A DNA stretch of 64,000 nucleotides from Alloalcanivorax mobilis (GCF_002864685.1 NZ_NMQZ01000006.1:62001-126000), one strand, 5' to 3'. Counted from the stretch's first letter, positions 52,584 to 62,555 are shown. Numbers and translations: made by a program. Notes: a model not told the origin generated them from the sequence alone.

Positions 52584-53837
52584 TCAGTGCCGGGCGGCGG
52601 GCAGGTATTGGTTGGCCCAATCCATCGCATCGGCCAATGATGCGGGTACCGTGTCGCGGTGCACGGCCGGCGCCTGGCCCTGAATCGGGTAGGTGCGGTA
52701 ATCCACCTGCACGCCCAGGTTCTTGAAGCGCGCCACCATCATGTCGGTGAACGGCTTAAGCACGATGTGATCGTGGTCCGCCTGCAGCACCAGCAACGGC
52801 ACCGACGGACGCACGTTCTCCACGTCGGTGAGGCTGGCGGCGGCGGCGTTCAGAGCCTTGAAATCCGCATTGGTGTTCAACAGCTTGTTATTGGTGATCG
52901 CCCAGCCGTCGGGCCGGCGCAGTTCACCAATGCAGCCCTCGTTGACCATGCCAATGCGCTTGCGGCCTTCCTCGGTGAGCAGCTTATCCAGGTCCACGCC
53001 CGGCGCGGAATGGGCCAGGCTGGCCAGAATCAGCGGCGTAAAGGCGCTGCCGGGCATGTCCGGGTGAGTCTCGATGTACTGGATCTGGACGCTGATGTGG
53101 CTGGCCGGAGAGATCGCGATGGCGCCGGTGAGGTTCAGATCCTGAGCGTAGATCGGCCCCAGATAGGCCGCATAGGCCGCCGCCTGGCCCCCTTGGGAAT
53201 GGCCCATCACCAGCCAGTCGCGGCTCAGCGCCGGGCTCACCTGGCGGGCGGCCAGCACCATGTCGGTGGCGCCCCGCGCTTCCGAGGGACCATTCAGGTA
53301 AGGGTGAGTGCCCGGCGTGCCGAGCCCTTCGTAATCGGTTTTCACCACCGCGTAACCGCGCTGCACCCATTGATCCAGGGTCACGTTGATGCCGCTGACG
53401 TAATCCCGATCCAGATAATCCGGACCGTTCTTGGAGGGCGCGCACACGTCGGCGATGCCCGTGGTGCCGTGGGTCCAGCTGATCACCGGCCAGCCACCCT
53501 CGGGCGGCGTGCCCTTGGGAATCGCCACCGTGCCGGACACCGCGATCGGCTCGCCGGCGATGTTGGTGGAGCGGTACAGCACCAGCCAGTTTTGCCCGGC
53601 GGAGGGCAGGGCGGCTTCGTTGGTGAGATCGCGCGCCCAGATCACGTCACCGTGTTTGCCCTCCGGCAGGGTGGCCGGCGGCGTATAGAAAGCGTCGCCG
53701 GCGGGGCCGCTGGTGATGGCCGGGCGGCTCTCGCTGTTGGGGCTCAGGTGGGCGCAGCCCGCCAGCACCGTGAGGGCGCCGGCGGCGGCCAGATTCAGCA
53801 GGGTCGGCCGGGACGGCCGGAATGAGGACAGACGCAT
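52584..53837 (-). CDS. Secretory-lipase-like lipoprotein
   Basis: The 417-residue protein has a lipoprotein signal (VLAGC, lipidated Cys near 28) and an alpha/beta-hydrolase domain of the secretory lipase (LIP) type. It shows GGWPVISWTHGTTGIAD near 112-128, KTDYEGLGTPGTHPYLNG near 164-181, the nucleophile elbow VMGHSQGGQAAAYAAY near 207-222, LQADHDHIVLKP (acid) near 364-375 and VHRDTVP (His) near 398. It probably cleaves esters at the cell surface. The start at 53837 follows GGAG, 11-14 nt before the ATG; a start 16 codons upstream would spoil the signal peptide. Confidence 0.88.
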   Translation of the reverse strand: MRLSSFRPSRPTLLNLAAAGALTVLAGCAHLSPNSESRPAITSGPAGDAFYTPPATLPEGKHGDVIWARDLTNEAALPSAGQNWLVLYRSTNIAGEPIAVSGTVAIPKGTPPEGGWPVISWTHGTTGIADVCAPSKNGPDYLDRDYVSGINVTLDQWVQRGYAVVKTDYEGLGTPGTHPYLNGPSEARGATDMVLAARQVSPALSRDWLVMGHSQGGQAAAYAAYLGPIYAQDLNLTGAIAISPASHISVQIQYIETHPDMPGSAFTPLILASLAHSAPGVDLDKLLTEEGRKRIGMVNEGCIGELRRPDGWAITNNKLLNTNADFKALNAAAASLTDVENVRPSVPLLVLQADHDHIVLKPFTDMMVARFKNLGVQVDYRTYPIQGQAPAVHRDTVPASLADAMDWANQYLPAARH

Positions 53838-54191
53838 CCGGTTTTTCTCCTTATCGGGTAGGAAATCAAACCGGGAAAGTGGCACGGCCCGCGGGCGCCG
53901 CCAAGTGCAAAAGACGACGAAGTGCGTCGGCCGTGTCAGGAGCCGGGCACCCGCACCGGAAGGGCGCGGAAGAAACCGGCCTGATCATTGCTCAGGACCT
54001 GCCTGACCGCGCCGCCGCCCAGTCCTGATCGCCGGCCAGGGATGTTCGGGCCGGGGCTTCTTGTGGCACCGGCGTGGCGCCAGGGATGGCGAATCATGCG
54101 AGACAGCCGCTGTTTAGTCCGCTTCGAGGTAGAGAATCGGCACGAGGCAGAACCATGACAGTCGGGTGAATACCATCACTACACCGACAGC
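53838..54191. other. Gene-free stretch upstream of the lipase gene, with left island repeat
   Basis: This 354-nt region holds the lipase promoter (not resolved), no convincing gene, and at 54041-54095 the first copy of a direct repeat found twice more near the tRNA gene. Beyond about 54100 base composition falls toward AT, marking the start of the low-GC island. Confidence 0.5.
54041..54095 (+). repeat. Island-flanking direct repeat, copy A
   Basis: The copy contains GATGTTCGGGCCGGGG and TTGTGGCACCGGCGTGGCGC followed by CAGGGATGGCGAATC. The same string with few changes occurs at 56177-56227 and 56305-56357, in the same orientation. Copies A and B/C bracket the DUF3037/HipA-like genes. Confidence 0.85.
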
Positions 54192-55022
54192 TTAGTGAAT
54201 CGCAAAGTCGCGAATAGCTTGCGTCCCGTTGCCGTCCTTATCAAGGGCTATTTCCGCAAAGCGGGCGAGCTCATCACGGACGTCACGAAACGCAAAATCA
54301 CGCTTGCGGAAATCCAGAGAATCGGTGATTTGTGGGCCCTTAACGGCGAATAGGACTCGCTCAGGCATAAGCTGCATGTCTTTCAGGCGCTTGAGTTTAG
54401 CGATCCAGCGGTCTGCGTGGTCATAGATGGCATTTGGTGTTTGTTGGCCGAGGTAAAAGGGTTTGATCGCTTTTGTCTCGCGGTCATTGATGGTCTGAAC
54501 GAATGGAAACTGAACAGCAAAGAGCTCATTGCCAACCTTCTTGTTCTTGAAGGGGGCAGCCAGTTCCAGTTCCTGAAGGTAATGTTTGACCTTCCGCTCC
54601 AGCTCCGTTTCGTAATTGGCATCCTTGGCAAAGCCGTGGCGGACATAGTGCTCGAAGAGGTCGTCCAGCTCTTGGGTAGGGTTATCCGTCAGAACAACCC
54701 TCGGGGTGCCAAAGCGGAGAATGGTTTCTCTGGGGTGGGTCAGGCTGGCGAAGGTCTTGATCAGGTCGCTTTTGAAACCATGGGCAGTCAAGTTTCGGAT
54801 ACGCTTCATCGCCTCCGCCAGATTTTTGGTCGCGTACCGGTAAAGGCCCGCATCCAGGCTCTGGAAGAAGGAGGTATAACGGCTAGTCCGCTTGGTTTCC
54901 AGGCGGAAATCCAAAAGCCCAGTCTTCTCACATACCAGCAGAACGCCGACGTTAGCGAACTCGCCGGTTTCCGGGTAGGGGAGAAACTGAATAATGCTGT
55001 ATTTGCAGGCTAGACGTTCCAT
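54192..55022 (-). CDS. DUF3037 domain protein paired with HipA-like kinase
   Basis: The 276-residue protein opens with the DUF3037 signature CKYSIIQFLPYPETGEFANVGVLLVC (about residues 6-31) and ends in a less conserved helical half. DUF3037 proteins are commonly encoded next to small HipA-like kinases, as here, where the start shares a base with the kinase stop (TGATG). The function is unknown; a partner or target role in a toxin-antitoxin-like or defence pair is possible. Base composition is clearly lower in GC than flanking genes, suggesting acquisition. Two further Met codons lie just upstream, in the overlap. Confidence 0.85.
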   Translation of the reverse strand: MERLACKYSIIQFLPYPETGEFANVGVLLVCEKTGLLDFRLETKRTSRYTSFFQSLDAGLYRYATKNLAEAMKRIRNLTAHGFKSDLIKTFASLTHPRETILRFGTPRVVLTDNPTQELDDLFEHYVRHGFAKDANYETELERKVKHYLQELELAAPFKNKKVGNELFAVQFPFVQTINDRETKAIKPFYLGQQTPNAIYDHADRWIAKLKRLKDMQLMPERVLFAVKGPQITDSLDFRKRDFAFRDVRDELARFAEIALDKDGNGTQAIRDFAIH

Positions 55023-55741
55023 CATATATTCCAAAAACTACTACCGGCGCACCTTTTTATGGCTTCTTCGCAATGCTGTGCGTCGAAATTGCTCGGCACT
55101 GTAGCGTCGCTATCGAACCATTTCCACTCTTCTGGCGCCTCAGCGATAGTCTTGCTGAAAACGGGGATGAGCTGTCTAAATTCATTCTGTAGCGCGTCTC
55201 GCTCAATGTAGTCGGAGAACAGATTCCTGCCCTCGTCAGCGAAGATGTGCTGCTGGATAAACTGTTGTGGGTCAAAATCCGTGTCGAAAGCGTTGTTGTG
55301 GTCAATAACAACGAGTGACCCTTCGTCCAGCAACAGGTTGGGGTTATGGCTACCCCTGTCCAAATTATGAATCCACCAGTCAAACGCGACTACTCGACGT
55401 TGTAGCTGGGCTGGTACGTTGCCTACTGAGGCTTGCTCGAACCAGATAGCTTTCTGGATGGCTTTGGATCCGAAAGCGAGACCAACACCAATGTCCGCTA
55501 AATCTGGCGGGAGCGCGTCAACCAGGGCTGGGTCAAGTTCAACCAGTGCATAGTCAGGGATCGGTAGCTTCAGGCTTTTAGCGAGGTGTGCACAGCCCCA
55601 CTCCTTGTACATGCTATCAGCGTCAGTGTTTCTGCCTTTCACGTAATAAAGGTCATTGCTGACACTGCGGCAGAGGTAGGGACGGCTAAATCCTTGATCG
55701 GCGGGCCTGATTACCTCTTTTATCTGAACTGGATCTGCCAT
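55022..55741 (-). CDS. Small HipA-like kinase domain protein
   Basis: The 239-residue protein matches the compact HipA-like kinase group (HipA_2 type). A Lys-containing strand, DLYYVKGRN, lies near 30-38. The catalytic loop VAFDWWIHNLDRGSHNPNLLL is near 118-138 and the metal-binding VVIDHNNAF near 143-151, so key HxxDR, N and D residues are all present. It lacks the N-terminal subdomain of full-length HipA and no HipB-like regulator is seen. GGGGAA precedes the ATG. It is the first gene of the two-gene island operon. Confidence 0.85.
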   Translation of the reverse strand: MADPVQIKEVIRPADQGFSRPYLCRSVSNDLYYVKGRNTDADSMYKEWGCAHLAKSLKLPIPDYALVELDPALVDALPPDLADIGVGLAFGSKAIQKAIWFEQASVGNVPAQLQRRVVAFDWWIHNLDRGSHNPNLLLDEGSLVVIDHNNAFDTDFDPQQFIQQHIFADEGRNLFSDYIERDALQNEFRQLIPVFSKTIAEAPEEWKWFDSDATVPSNFDAQHCEEAIKRCAGSSFWNI

Positions 55742-55799
55742 TCATTCCCCAAGAGCTGAAAAGCGGTTCACGCTGACTCCACTATATCCCATACCTGCT

Positions 55800-56207
55800 T
55801 CAAGCGTTCAACGGTGTGCGCCCACTTGGCGGTTGTAGGCGTGCAGACAGAATTATGGTTGCCGAACAGTCCAGTTTCTGTAAAGGCTTAACTGGCGGGA
55901 ACGGCATGCCCCAGTGGATTAGCACGACGTACTCGGTGGTCTCATTGGGTTCAGAAGCCAGCGCCTTGTAATCAACACTACTCTGAAGCTCGGTCGGAGG
56001 TGTCCCCTTCACCTTGAACTCGCATAACGGCATACGCTCACCGGTGACGGTACCAACGCCCACATCGGAGGCATCAGTGGCGCTGTTAAACCCAGATGCC
56101 AAAATTGAACCTGAATCGTACTGCTTCGGATGAGCTTGGACTATTCCTGGCACGCGCTTCGATTGCGTGGGAAGTTGTTCGGTCGGGGGTTTCTTGTGGC
56201 ACCGGCG
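55800..56207 (-). pseudogene. Remnant of an unidentified gene upstream of the HipA-like kinase
   Basis: An open frame on the minus strand ends at 55800. Its last 130 or so residues look protein-like (TDASDVGVGTVTGER, then PLCEFKVKGTPPTELQSS and TTEYVVLIHWGMPFPPVKP). The N-terminal part of the frame simply reads through the direct repeats and is not real, and no good start with ribosome site is seen. CEFKVKG holds an ExK that could belong to a PD-(D/E)XK nuclease core, but this is speculative. I read it as a truncated gene, broken where the repeats begin. Confidence 0.4.
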
Positions 56208-56227
56208 TGGCGCCAGGGATGGCGAAT
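56177..56227 (+). repeat. Island-flanking direct repeat, copy B
   Basis: This is nearly identical to copy A through TTCTTGTGGCACCGGCGTGG and CGCCAGGGATGGCGAATC. The sequence after it (AGCGTTTGGTATGAAGG) resembles the sequence after copy C (AAGGTTTGGTGAGGAACG), so B and C form a tandem pair with a period of about 129 nt. Confidence 0.85.
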
Positions 56228-56304
56228 CCAGCGTTTGGTATGAAGGGAATGGTGGGGTGAACACGACCGAAGCAGGGCTTCGCAGCGTGCGAACGCCCGG
56301 ACAG

Positions 56305-56357
56305 GATGTTCGGGCCGGGGGTGTCTGTGGCGCCGGCGTGGCGCCAGGGATGGCGAG
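56305..56357 (+). repeat. Island-flanking direct repeat, copy C
   Basis: GATGTTCGGGCCGGGG matches copy A, and GGCGCCGGCGTGGCGCCAGG matches both other copies with single changes. It ends 24 nt from the 3' end of the tRNA gene. Confidence 0.82.
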
Positions 56358-56380
56358 ACTAAGGTTTGGTGAGGAACGAG

Positions 56381-56457
<77 letters not shown>

Positions 56458-56520
56458 ATGAGCGGGTGAAAAACGAGGAGGGGTATCCGTCCCCTTTTTT
56501 CGATCTTTTTATGGGGCTGA

Positions 56521-56556
56521 AAATAAAAAGCCCGGGCGGGGTGAGCCGTCCGGGCC
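56521..56556 (-). terminator. Rho-independent terminator of rpoD
   Basis: On the minus strand the stem GCCCGGACGG-loop-CCGCCCGGGC is followed by TTTTTATTTT, starting 18 nt after the rpoD stop codon. The tRNA gene lies beyond it, so that gene needs its own promoter or read-through. Confidence 0.92.
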
Positions 56557-56573
56557 GCTAGTTATATACCAGC

Positions 56574-58505
56574 TTACATGTCCGCGTCCAGGAAGCTGCG
56601 CAGGTGCTCGCTGCGCGAGGGGTGGCGCAGTTTGCGCAGCGCTTTGGCTTCGATCTGACGAATCCGTTCGCGGGTGACGTCGAACTGCTTGCCCACTTCT
56701 TCCAGGGTGTGGTCGGTGTTCATGTCGATGCCGAAGCGCATGCGCAGCACCTTGGCTTCGCGGGCGGTGAGGTTGGCGAGCACTTCCCGGGTGGCTTCTT
56801 CCAGGCCCAGGGAGGTGGCCGAATCCACCGGCGATTCCATGTTGCCGTCTTCGATGAAGTCGCCCAGGCTGGAATCCTCGTCGTCGCCGATCGGGGTTTC
56901 CATGGAGATCGGTTCCTTGGCGATTTTCAGCACCTTGCGCACTTTGTCTTCCGGCATTTCCAGGCGTTGGCCCAGTTCTTCCGGGGTCGGTTCGCGGCCC
57001 ATTTCCTGAAGCATCTGGCGCTGCACCCGGTTGATCTTGTTGATCGTTTCGATCATGTGCACCGGGATACGGATGGTGCGCGCCTGGTCGGCGATGGAGC
57101 GGGTAATGGCCTGGCGAATCCACCAGGTGGCGTAGGTGGAAAATTTGTAACCGCGGCGGTATTCAAACTTGTCCACCGCCTTCATCAGGCCGATGTTGCC
57201 TTCCTGGATCAGGTCCAGGAACTGCAGGCCCCGGTTGGTGTATTTCTTGGCGATGGAGATCACCAGGCGCAGGTTGGCCTCGACCATTTCTTTCTTGGCC
57301 CGGCGTGCCTTGGCTTCGCCGATGGAGATGCGGCGATTGATCTCTTTGATCTCGCCCACCGGCAGACCGATCACGCTTTCCATGGTCAGGATCTTGCGTT
57401 GGTTGCGCTGGATGTCTTCGCGCACCAGGGTGAGCTTGTCGGCGTAATCCTTGGATTTTTTGCCTTTGAGCTGCTGATCGACCCAGTCCAGGTTGGTTTC
57501 GTTACCGGGGAAGGCGCGGATGAAATCCTTGCGCGGCATGGAGGCGCGACGGATCGCGAACGCCATGATCTGGCGCTCGAAACGGCGCACGGTTTCCAGG
57601 TGGCTGCGCGCCCCGCTGAGCAGTTCGTCGTAAATGCGCGGCACCAGCTTGAACAGGGTGAAGTGCTGGGCCAGGGCTTCCTGGGCCTTGCCGGAGCTGG
57701 CGTGATCGCGACCGTTGCGTTTCAGTGAACGCTGCAGTTTTTCCTGCAATTTTTTCAGCTCGGCGAAACGCTCCGCGGCCAGGATCGGGTCCAGACCACC
57801 TTCGTCCTCGTCGCTGTCGTCGTCGGTGGTGGTGGCGTTGGCGGTGTTCTTGTCGTCTTCTTCCTCGTCATCGTCGTCTTTGCTGGCCGCCGCCGCTTCC
57901 TCTTTCTTCTTCTGCAGCTGTTGTTGCTGTTGCTGCTGATTGAAGCGAGGTTCCTTGTTGGCGTTGGTGGCGGCCGCGCCGTCGTCGTTGGGGTCGAGGT
58001 AACCGGCGATGATGTCGGTCAGCTTGCGTTCTTCACTGATGATGCGGTCGTATTCGTCGAGCACCATTTCCACGGCGCCGGGCCAGTAGGAAAGGGCGTG
58101 CATCACTTCCCGGGTGCCTTCCTCGATGCGCTTGGCGATCTCGATTTCGCCTTCCCGGGTGAGCAGTTCCACGGTACCCATTTCACGCATGTACATGCGC
58201 ACCGGGTCGGTGGTACGGCCGGGTTCGCTCTCCACGGAAGCCAGCACCGCGGCGGCTTCCTCGGCGGCGATTTCGTCAGTGCTCTCGGCACTTTCATCCA
58301 TCATGATCTGATCGGCATCGGTGGCTTTTTCCACCACGGAGATGCCCATGTCGTTGATCATCTGGATGATGTCTTCCACCTGATCCGTGTCGGTGATGGA
58401 CTCGGGCAGATGGTCGTTCACCTCGGCGTAGGTCAGGTAGCCCTGTTCCTTGCCCAGCGCGATCAACTGCTTCAGCTGTGACTGCTGCTGTTTTTGAGTC
58501 GTCAT
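56574..58505 (-). CDS. rpoD: RNA polymerase housekeeping sigma factor RpoD (sigma-70)
   Basis: The 643-residue primary sigma factor has region 1.1 ([22 protein letters not shown] near 12-33), region 2 ([59 protein letters not shown]) and region 4 with the helix-turn-helix [24 protein letters not shown] near the C-terminus. The non-conserved region between 1.2 and 2 holds an odd low-complexity stretch: seven Gln, [10 protein letters not shown], and runs of Asp/Glu. The start [15 protein letters not shown] at 58505 is the usual N-terminus. A TATAAT (minus strand, 58554-58559) about 50 nt upstream is a candidate -10. Confidence 0.97.
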   Translation of the reverse strand: MTTQKQQQSQLKQLIALGKEQGYLTYAEVNDHLPESITDTDQVEDIIQMINDMGISVVEKATDADQIMMDESAESTDEIAAEEAAAVLASVESEPGRTTDPVRMYMREMGTVELLTREGEIEIAKRIEEGTREVMHALSYWPGAVEMVLDEYDRIISEERKLTDIIAGYLDPNDDGAAATNANKEPRFNQQQQQQQLQKKKEEAAAASKDDDDEEEDDKNTANATTTDDDSDEDEGGLDPILAAERFAELKKLQEKLQRSLKRNGRDHASSGKAQEALAQHFTLFKLVPRIYDELLSGARSHLETVRRFERQIMAFAIRRASMPRKDFIRAFPGNETNLDWVDQQLKGKKSKDYADKLTLVREDIQRNQRKILTMESVIGLPVGEIKEINRRISIGEAKARRAKKEMVEANLRLVISIAKKYTNRGLQFLDLIQEGNIGLMKAVDKFEYRRGYKFSTYATWWIRQAITRSIADQARTIRIPVHMIETINKINRVQRQMLQEMGREPTPEELGQRLEMPEDKVRKVLKIAKEPISMETPIGDDEDSSLGDFIEDGNMESPVDSATSLGLEEATREVLANLTAREAKVLRMRFGIDMNTDHTLEEVGKQFDVTRERIRQIEAKALRKLRHPSRSEHLRSFLDADM

Positions 58506-58599
58506 GCGAAATGCCCGTAGTTTGGAGGACGAGAAGCCGTCGGGAAACGGCGTATTATACGTGGATATGGGGGCGCGGGCCAGTTGGCTCAAGCCCCGC

Positions 58600-60519
58600 T
58601 TAAGGGTCGTGCAGGGGCGCCTGCCGGGCCTCGGTGCGGGCCGCGGCCAGTGCCTGGTGCAGCGCCGCCAGGCGCGCGCCGTCCGGGTTGGGGCGGGCTT
58701 CCTCGCTTTGCAGGGCTTGCTCCAGCGCCAGGGTGTGAAGGCGCTGCAGTGCATCGCGCCAGTAGCGGCGGGCGGTGGCGTCGTCCATGGGCGGTTTGAG
58801 CGCTTCGCGCAACATCGCCGACAGCGATTCGCCCTGCTCCAGGGCCATCACCGCGCCCAGCACCGCCGCTGGCGAGTCGTTGTGCTCCACGGCGGCGGCC
58901 ACTTGGATCAACAGATCAGCGTGGGCCAGGGTCAGTTCTTCAAGACCTTCCGGCAGGGGTTGCTCCTTGAGCACCCCGGGGTGGGACATCAGCAGCACCA
59001 CCAGCCGTTCCGCCAGCCCCAGGCCGCCACGGGCGCGCCGCGGGCCGCGCGGGCGTTGCGCCGGCGCCGGATCGCGGCCGGCGCGCTCGGCGGGCTGTTG
59101 CGCGCCGTAGTCCGCCAGGTAGTCCGACGGGTAGCCGGGGTCGTCGTCCGGCTCATCCCATTGCGGCGCCGGCGCCGGCGCGGGTGCTGGCGGCACTTCC
59201 CGGGCGGGACGCTGCTGGCGGAGTTTTTCCAGGGATTCCCGCTCCATGCGGGTGAGGCGCGCCAGTTCGTCTTCCAGCAGGGTGCGGTAAAACGGGCCGG
59301 CGGGCTTGTCCAGGTAGGGCAGCGCCAGGCGCGCGAAGCGGGCGCGGCCGTCCACGGTGTCCAGGTTGAGCCCTTCGCCCAGGTGCCGGAACAGATAGGT
59401 GGACAGGGTGTCGGCGCGCTCGGTGAGCGCCAGCAGCGCTTCCGGGCCCTGGGCGCGCACCAGGGTGTCCGGGTCTTCCCCTTCGGGCAGAAACAGAAAA
59501 CGCGCCTGTTTGCCGTCGTCGAGCACCGGCAGGGCCGATTCCAGGGCCCGCCAGGCGGCCCGTCGGCCGGCGTCGTCGCCGTCGAAGCAGAACACCACTT
59601 CGTCGACGGTGCGAAACAGGGTCTTGCAGTGGTCTTCGCTGGTGGCGGTGCCCAGGGTGGCCACCGCGTTGGGCACGCCGTGCTGGGCCAGGGCGATCAC
59701 GTCCATATAGCCTTCCACCACGTACAGACGGTCGCTCTTGTCGCGGCTCTGGCGCCATTCCCACAGCCCATAGAGTTCGCGGCCCTTGTGGAATACCGGG
59801 GTTTCCGGGCTGTTCAGGTATTTCGGCTTGCCGTCGCCGAGCACCCGGCCGCCGAAGCCGATGGTGCGGCCACGGGCGTCGCGGATCGGGAATTGAATGC
59901 GATCACGGAATTTGTCGTAGGTGCGGCCGGTGTCGTCGCGGCGCACCACCAGGCCGGCGGTCAACGCCAACTCCAGGCCGTGATTGTCCAGCGACAGGCC
60001 GCCGATCAGGTTGTCGAAGCCGGGCGGCGCGAAGCCGAGCCCGTAGCGGGCGGCGATTTCACCGGTCAGACCGCGACCTTTCAGGTAATTCACCGCCTTC
60101 TGCCGCTCCGGAGCCGCCTTGAGCTGCTGGCGGTAGAAGTTCTCGGCCCGCTTGAGCAGGTCATACAGGGTTTGCAGCCGGTCGCGACGGGCGCGGTCCT
60201 GCTGGCTGTCATGGCCTTCTTCCCGGGGCACTTCCATGCCGGCGCGAGTGGCCAGCTGCTCCACCGCCTCGGGGAAGTTGAGGTGGTCGTATTCCATCAG
60301 GAAGCCGACCGCGTTGCCGGAGGCGCCGCAGCCGAAGCAGTAATAGAACTGCTTGTCCGGGGCGACCGTGAACGAGGGGGTTTTTTCCTGGTGGAACGGG
60401 CAGCAGGCGGCGTAGTTGCGCCCGGTCTTTTTCAGGGGCACACGGGCGTCTATCAACGCGACCAGATCGGTACGCGCCAGCAGATCCTGAATAAAGTGCT
60501 CGGGAATACGACCGGCCAT
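58600..60519 (-). CDS. dnaG: DNA primase DnaG
   Basis: The 639-residue primase makes RNA primers at the replication fork. It has the N-terminal zinc ribbon ([12 protein letters not shown] near 39-50 and [14 protein letters not shown] near 58-71), the RNA polymerase domain ([14 protein letters not shown], then the TOPRIM motifs [15 protein letters not shown] near 269-283 and [15 protein letters not shown] near 309-323) and a C-terminal DnaB-binding helical domain (about 500-639). An Ala/Pro-rich linker (about 440-500) separates the domains. It is the third gene of the rpsU-yqeY-dnaG-rpoD order. Confidence 0.97.
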   Translation of the reverse strand: MAGRIPEHFIQDLLARTDLVALIDARVPLKKTGRNYAACCPFHQEKTPSFTVAPDKQFYYCFGCGASGNAVGFLMEYDHLNFPEAVEQLATRAGMEVPREEGHDSQQDRARRDRLQTLYDLLKRAENFYRQQLKAAPERQKAVNYLKGRGLTGEIAARYGLGFAPPGFDNLIGGLSLDNHGLELALTAGLVVRRDDTGRTYDKFRDRIQFPIRDARGRTIGFGGRVLGDGKPKYLNSPETPVFHKGRELYGLWEWRQSRDKSDRLYVVEGYMDVIALAQHGVPNAVATLGTATSEDHCKTLFRTVDEVVFCFDGDDAGRRAAWRALESALPVLDDGKQARFLFLPEGEDPDTLVRAQGPEALLALTERADTLSTYLFRHLGEGLNLDTVDGRARFARLALPYLDKPAGPFYRTLLEDELARLTRMERESLEKLRQQRPAREVPPAPAPAPAPQWDEPDDDPGYPSDYLADYGAQQPAERAGRDPAPAQRPRGPRRARGGLGLAERLVVLLMSHPGVLKEQPLPEGLEELTLAHADLLIQVAAAVEHNDSPAAVLGAVMALEQGESLSAMLREALKPPMDDATARRYWRDALQRLHTLALEQALQSEEARPNPDGARLAALHQALAAARTEARQAPLHDP

Positions 60520-60591
60520 GGGGGGAAATAGTCCGATTTGGCCGCCGGAATGACAAGTCCGGGGGAATCTGAGATGCGGAGTGAACCGCGA

Positions 60592-61041
60592 TCAGGCGTT
60601 GAGCCTGGCCTTTACTTTGCCACTGGCGGCGCCCATGTCGGCGCGGCCCTGCAGCCGGGGCTTGAGAACGCCCATGATCTTACCCATGTCCTGCATGCCG
60701 GAGGCGCCGGTTTCGGCGATTGCCTCGTCAATCAGGGCATCGATTTCCGCGTCGCTGAGGGGCGCGGGGAGGAATGCTTGAAGCACCACGATTTCCGCTT
60801 CTTCCACGTCGGCCAGGTCGTCGCGGCCGGCGTCCCGGTACTGGGTAGCGGAATCCTTGCGCTGCTTGATCAGCTTATCGAGCACGGCGAGGGCGCGTTC
60901 GTCGTCGACTTCGACGCGCTCGTCCACCTCGATCTGCTTGATCGCCGACAATGTCATGCGAATGACGCCCAGGCGCACCTTGTCTTTGGCGCGCATGGCG
61001 TCTTTCATGGCATCGGTCAGCTGTGCTTTCAATGTGCTCAT
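60592..61041 (-). CDS. yqeY: GatB/YqeY domain protein
   Basis: The 149-residue helical protein matches YqeY, a stand-alone version of the tRNA-binding tail of the amidotransferase subunit GatB. It shows MKDAMRAKDKVRLGVIRMTLSAIKQIEVDER near 11-41, RKDSATQYRDAGRDDLADVEEAEI near 60-83 and the late GASGMQDMGKIMGVLKPRLQGRADMGAASGKVKARL near 112-147. The role is unknown, though its tRNA-binding fold suggests translation. It stands between rpsU and dnaG, its usual location. Confidence 0.94.
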   Translation of the reverse strand: MSTLKAQLTDAMKDAMRAKDKVRLGVIRMTLSAIKQIEVDERVEVDDERALAVLDKLIKQRKDSATQYRDAGRDDLADVEEAEIVVLQAFLPAPLSDAEIDALIDEAIAETGASGMQDMGKIMGVLKPRLQGRADMGAASGKVKARLNA

Positions 61042-61089
61042 GGCAGCGTACCCGGATCATGCCGCCCGTTGGAGCCGGGCGGCCGGACC

Positions 61090-61305
61090 TTAGTAGAGAC
61101 GCTTACGGGCGAGCTGCTCGCGCTGGAGCTTTTTCAGGTGACGCTTTACCGCTGCGGCACGCTTGCGCTTACGCTCCTGGGTCGGCTTCTCGTAGTTTTC
61201 GCGACGACGAACTTCGGAGAGAACACCCGCTTTTTCACAGGAACGCTTGAAACGGCGCAGAGCGACGTCGAAGGGTTCGCCTTCTTTCACTTTCACCTGA
61301 GGCAT
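61090..61305 (-). CDS. rpsU: 30S ribosomal protein S21
   Basis: The 71-residue basic protein matches S21: [58 protein letters not shown]. It binds near the mRNA exit of the 30S subunit and helps initiation. It is the first gene of the macromolecular synthesis operon leading to dnaG and rpoD. A promoter with TTGCAT and TAGAAT hexamers 16 nt apart lies about 110-140 nt upstream. Confidence 0.97.
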   Translation of the reverse strand: MPQVKVKEGEPFDVALRRFKRSCEKAGVLSEVRRRENYEKPTQERKRKRAAAVKRHLKKLQREQLARKRLY

Positions 61306-61416
61306 GAAGTATCACCTACCTTGAGATTTGGATTAATGGATTCGCTGCGGGCTCAGGTGGTCCCTTGGGGGCCAGGGCCCGTGAGGCCGGTTGGGCACCC
61401 AGGCAGCAGGGCGCGA

Positions 61417-61444
61417 ATTCTACCGCACAGCCGGACAAATGCAA
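61417..61444 (-). promoter_or_regulatory. Sigma-70 type promoter of rpsU operon
   Basis: On the minus strand TTGCAT (61444-61439) and TAGAAT (61422-61417) are separated by 16 nt, upstream of rpsU. Both hexamers match the consensus at four or five positions. The stretch is AT-rich relative to its surroundings. Confidence 0.65.
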
Positions 61445-61526
61445 ATAGGGGCCGGGGGCGCTATTATGCGCCCGCCGAGACCGGCCCCGACGCGGCCGGC
61501 TCGCGGCGCCCTTTTCAGGAGGAACC

Positions 61527-62555
61527 ATGCGCGTATTGGGTATCGAATCCAGCTGTGACGAAACCGGGGTGGCGATTTACGACACCCGTGCCGGCTTGCT
61601 CGGGCAGGCGTTGTTCAGCCAGATCGCGATGCACGCCGAGTACGGCGGCGTGGTGCCGGAGCTGGCCAGCCGCGACCACGTGCGCCGGCTGCTGCCCCTG
61701 GTGCGCCAGGTAATGAGCGAGGCGGACACCGGCCCGGAGAAACTGGATGGCGTGGCGTATACCGCCGGGCCGGGGCTGGCCGGGGCGTTGCTGGTGGGCG
61801 CCGGGGTGGGGCGGGCCCTGGCCTACGGCTGGAATCTGCCGGCGGTGCCGGTGCATCACATGGAAGGCCACCTGCTGGCGCCGCAACTGGAAGCCGACGC
61901 GCCGGCGTTCCCGTTCGTGGCGCTGCTGGTCAGCGGCGGCCACACGCTGCTGCTCGACGCCCGCGGCCTGGGCGACTACGTGCCCCTGGGGGAATCGGTG
62001 GACGACGCCGCCGGCGAGGCGTTCGATAAAGTCGCCAAGATGATGGGCCTGGGCTACCCCGGCGGCCCACGGGTGGCGAAGCTGGCCGAGACCGGCACGC
62101 CCGGCCGGTTCCGTTTCCCCCGGCCGATGACCGACCGCCCGGGGCTGGACATGAGCTTCTCGGGCCTGAAGACCTTCACCCTCAATACCATCAACGACCT
62201 GGGCGGGCCCGCCGCGCTCAGCGACCAGGACCGCGCCGACGTCGCCCGTGCCTTTGAGGAGGCGGCGGTGGACACCCTGGTGATCAAGTGCCGGCGCGCC
62301 ATCCAGGCCAGCGGCCACCAGCGCCTGGTGGTGGCCGGCGGCGTCAGCGCCAACCGGCGCCTGCGGGAAAAACTGGACGCCGACATGAAAAAGCGCGGTG
62401 TGCGGGTGTACTACCCGGGCCTGCAATACTGCACCGACAACGGCGCCATGATCGCCTACGCCGGCGCCCTGCGCCTGCAGGCCGGCGAACACAGCGACCT
62501 GCCGATCAGCGTGCGGCCGCGTTGGCCGTTGGTGGAGTTGGAGGCGCTGGGGTAG
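61527..62555 (+). CDS. tsaD: tRNA N6-threonylcarbamoyladenosine transferase TsaD
   Basis: The 342-residue ASKHA-fold enzyme transfers threonylcarbamoyl to A37 of ANN-decoding tRNAs with TsaB and TsaE. It begins [19 protein letters not shown]. The metal-binding [12 protein letters not shown] is near 110-121, [11 protein letters not shown] near 132-142 and [13 protein letters not shown] near 271-283; the late [13 protein letters not shown] segment is conserved. Cytoplasmic. AGGAGG lies 8-13 nt upstream of the ATG. It is divergent from rpsU, as usual. A heptamer-armed element begins at the base after its TAG stop. Confidence 0.97.
   Translation: MRVLGIESSCDETGVAIYDTRAGLLGQALFSQIAMHAEYGGVVPELASRDHVRRLLPLVRQVMSEADTGPEKLDGVAYTAGPGLAGALLVGAGVGRALAYGWNLPAVPVHHMEGHLLAPQLEADAPAFPFVALLVSGGHTLLLDARGLGDYVPLGESVDDAAGEAFDKVAKMMGLGYPGGPRVAKLAETGTPGRFRFPRPMTDRPGLDMSFSGLKTFTLNTINDLGGPAALSDQDRADVARAFEEAAVDTLVIKCRRAIQASGHQRLVVAGGVSANRRLREKLDADMKKRGVRVYYPGLQYCTDNGAMIAYAGALRLQAGEHSDLPISVRPRWPLVELEALG

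Noticed and set aside
57921-58481. Plus-strand frames opposite rpoD and dnaG, including a 675-residue one at 58504-60531
   Set aside because: They are long open frames caused by high GC on the strand opposite certain housekeeping genes, with no family similarity.
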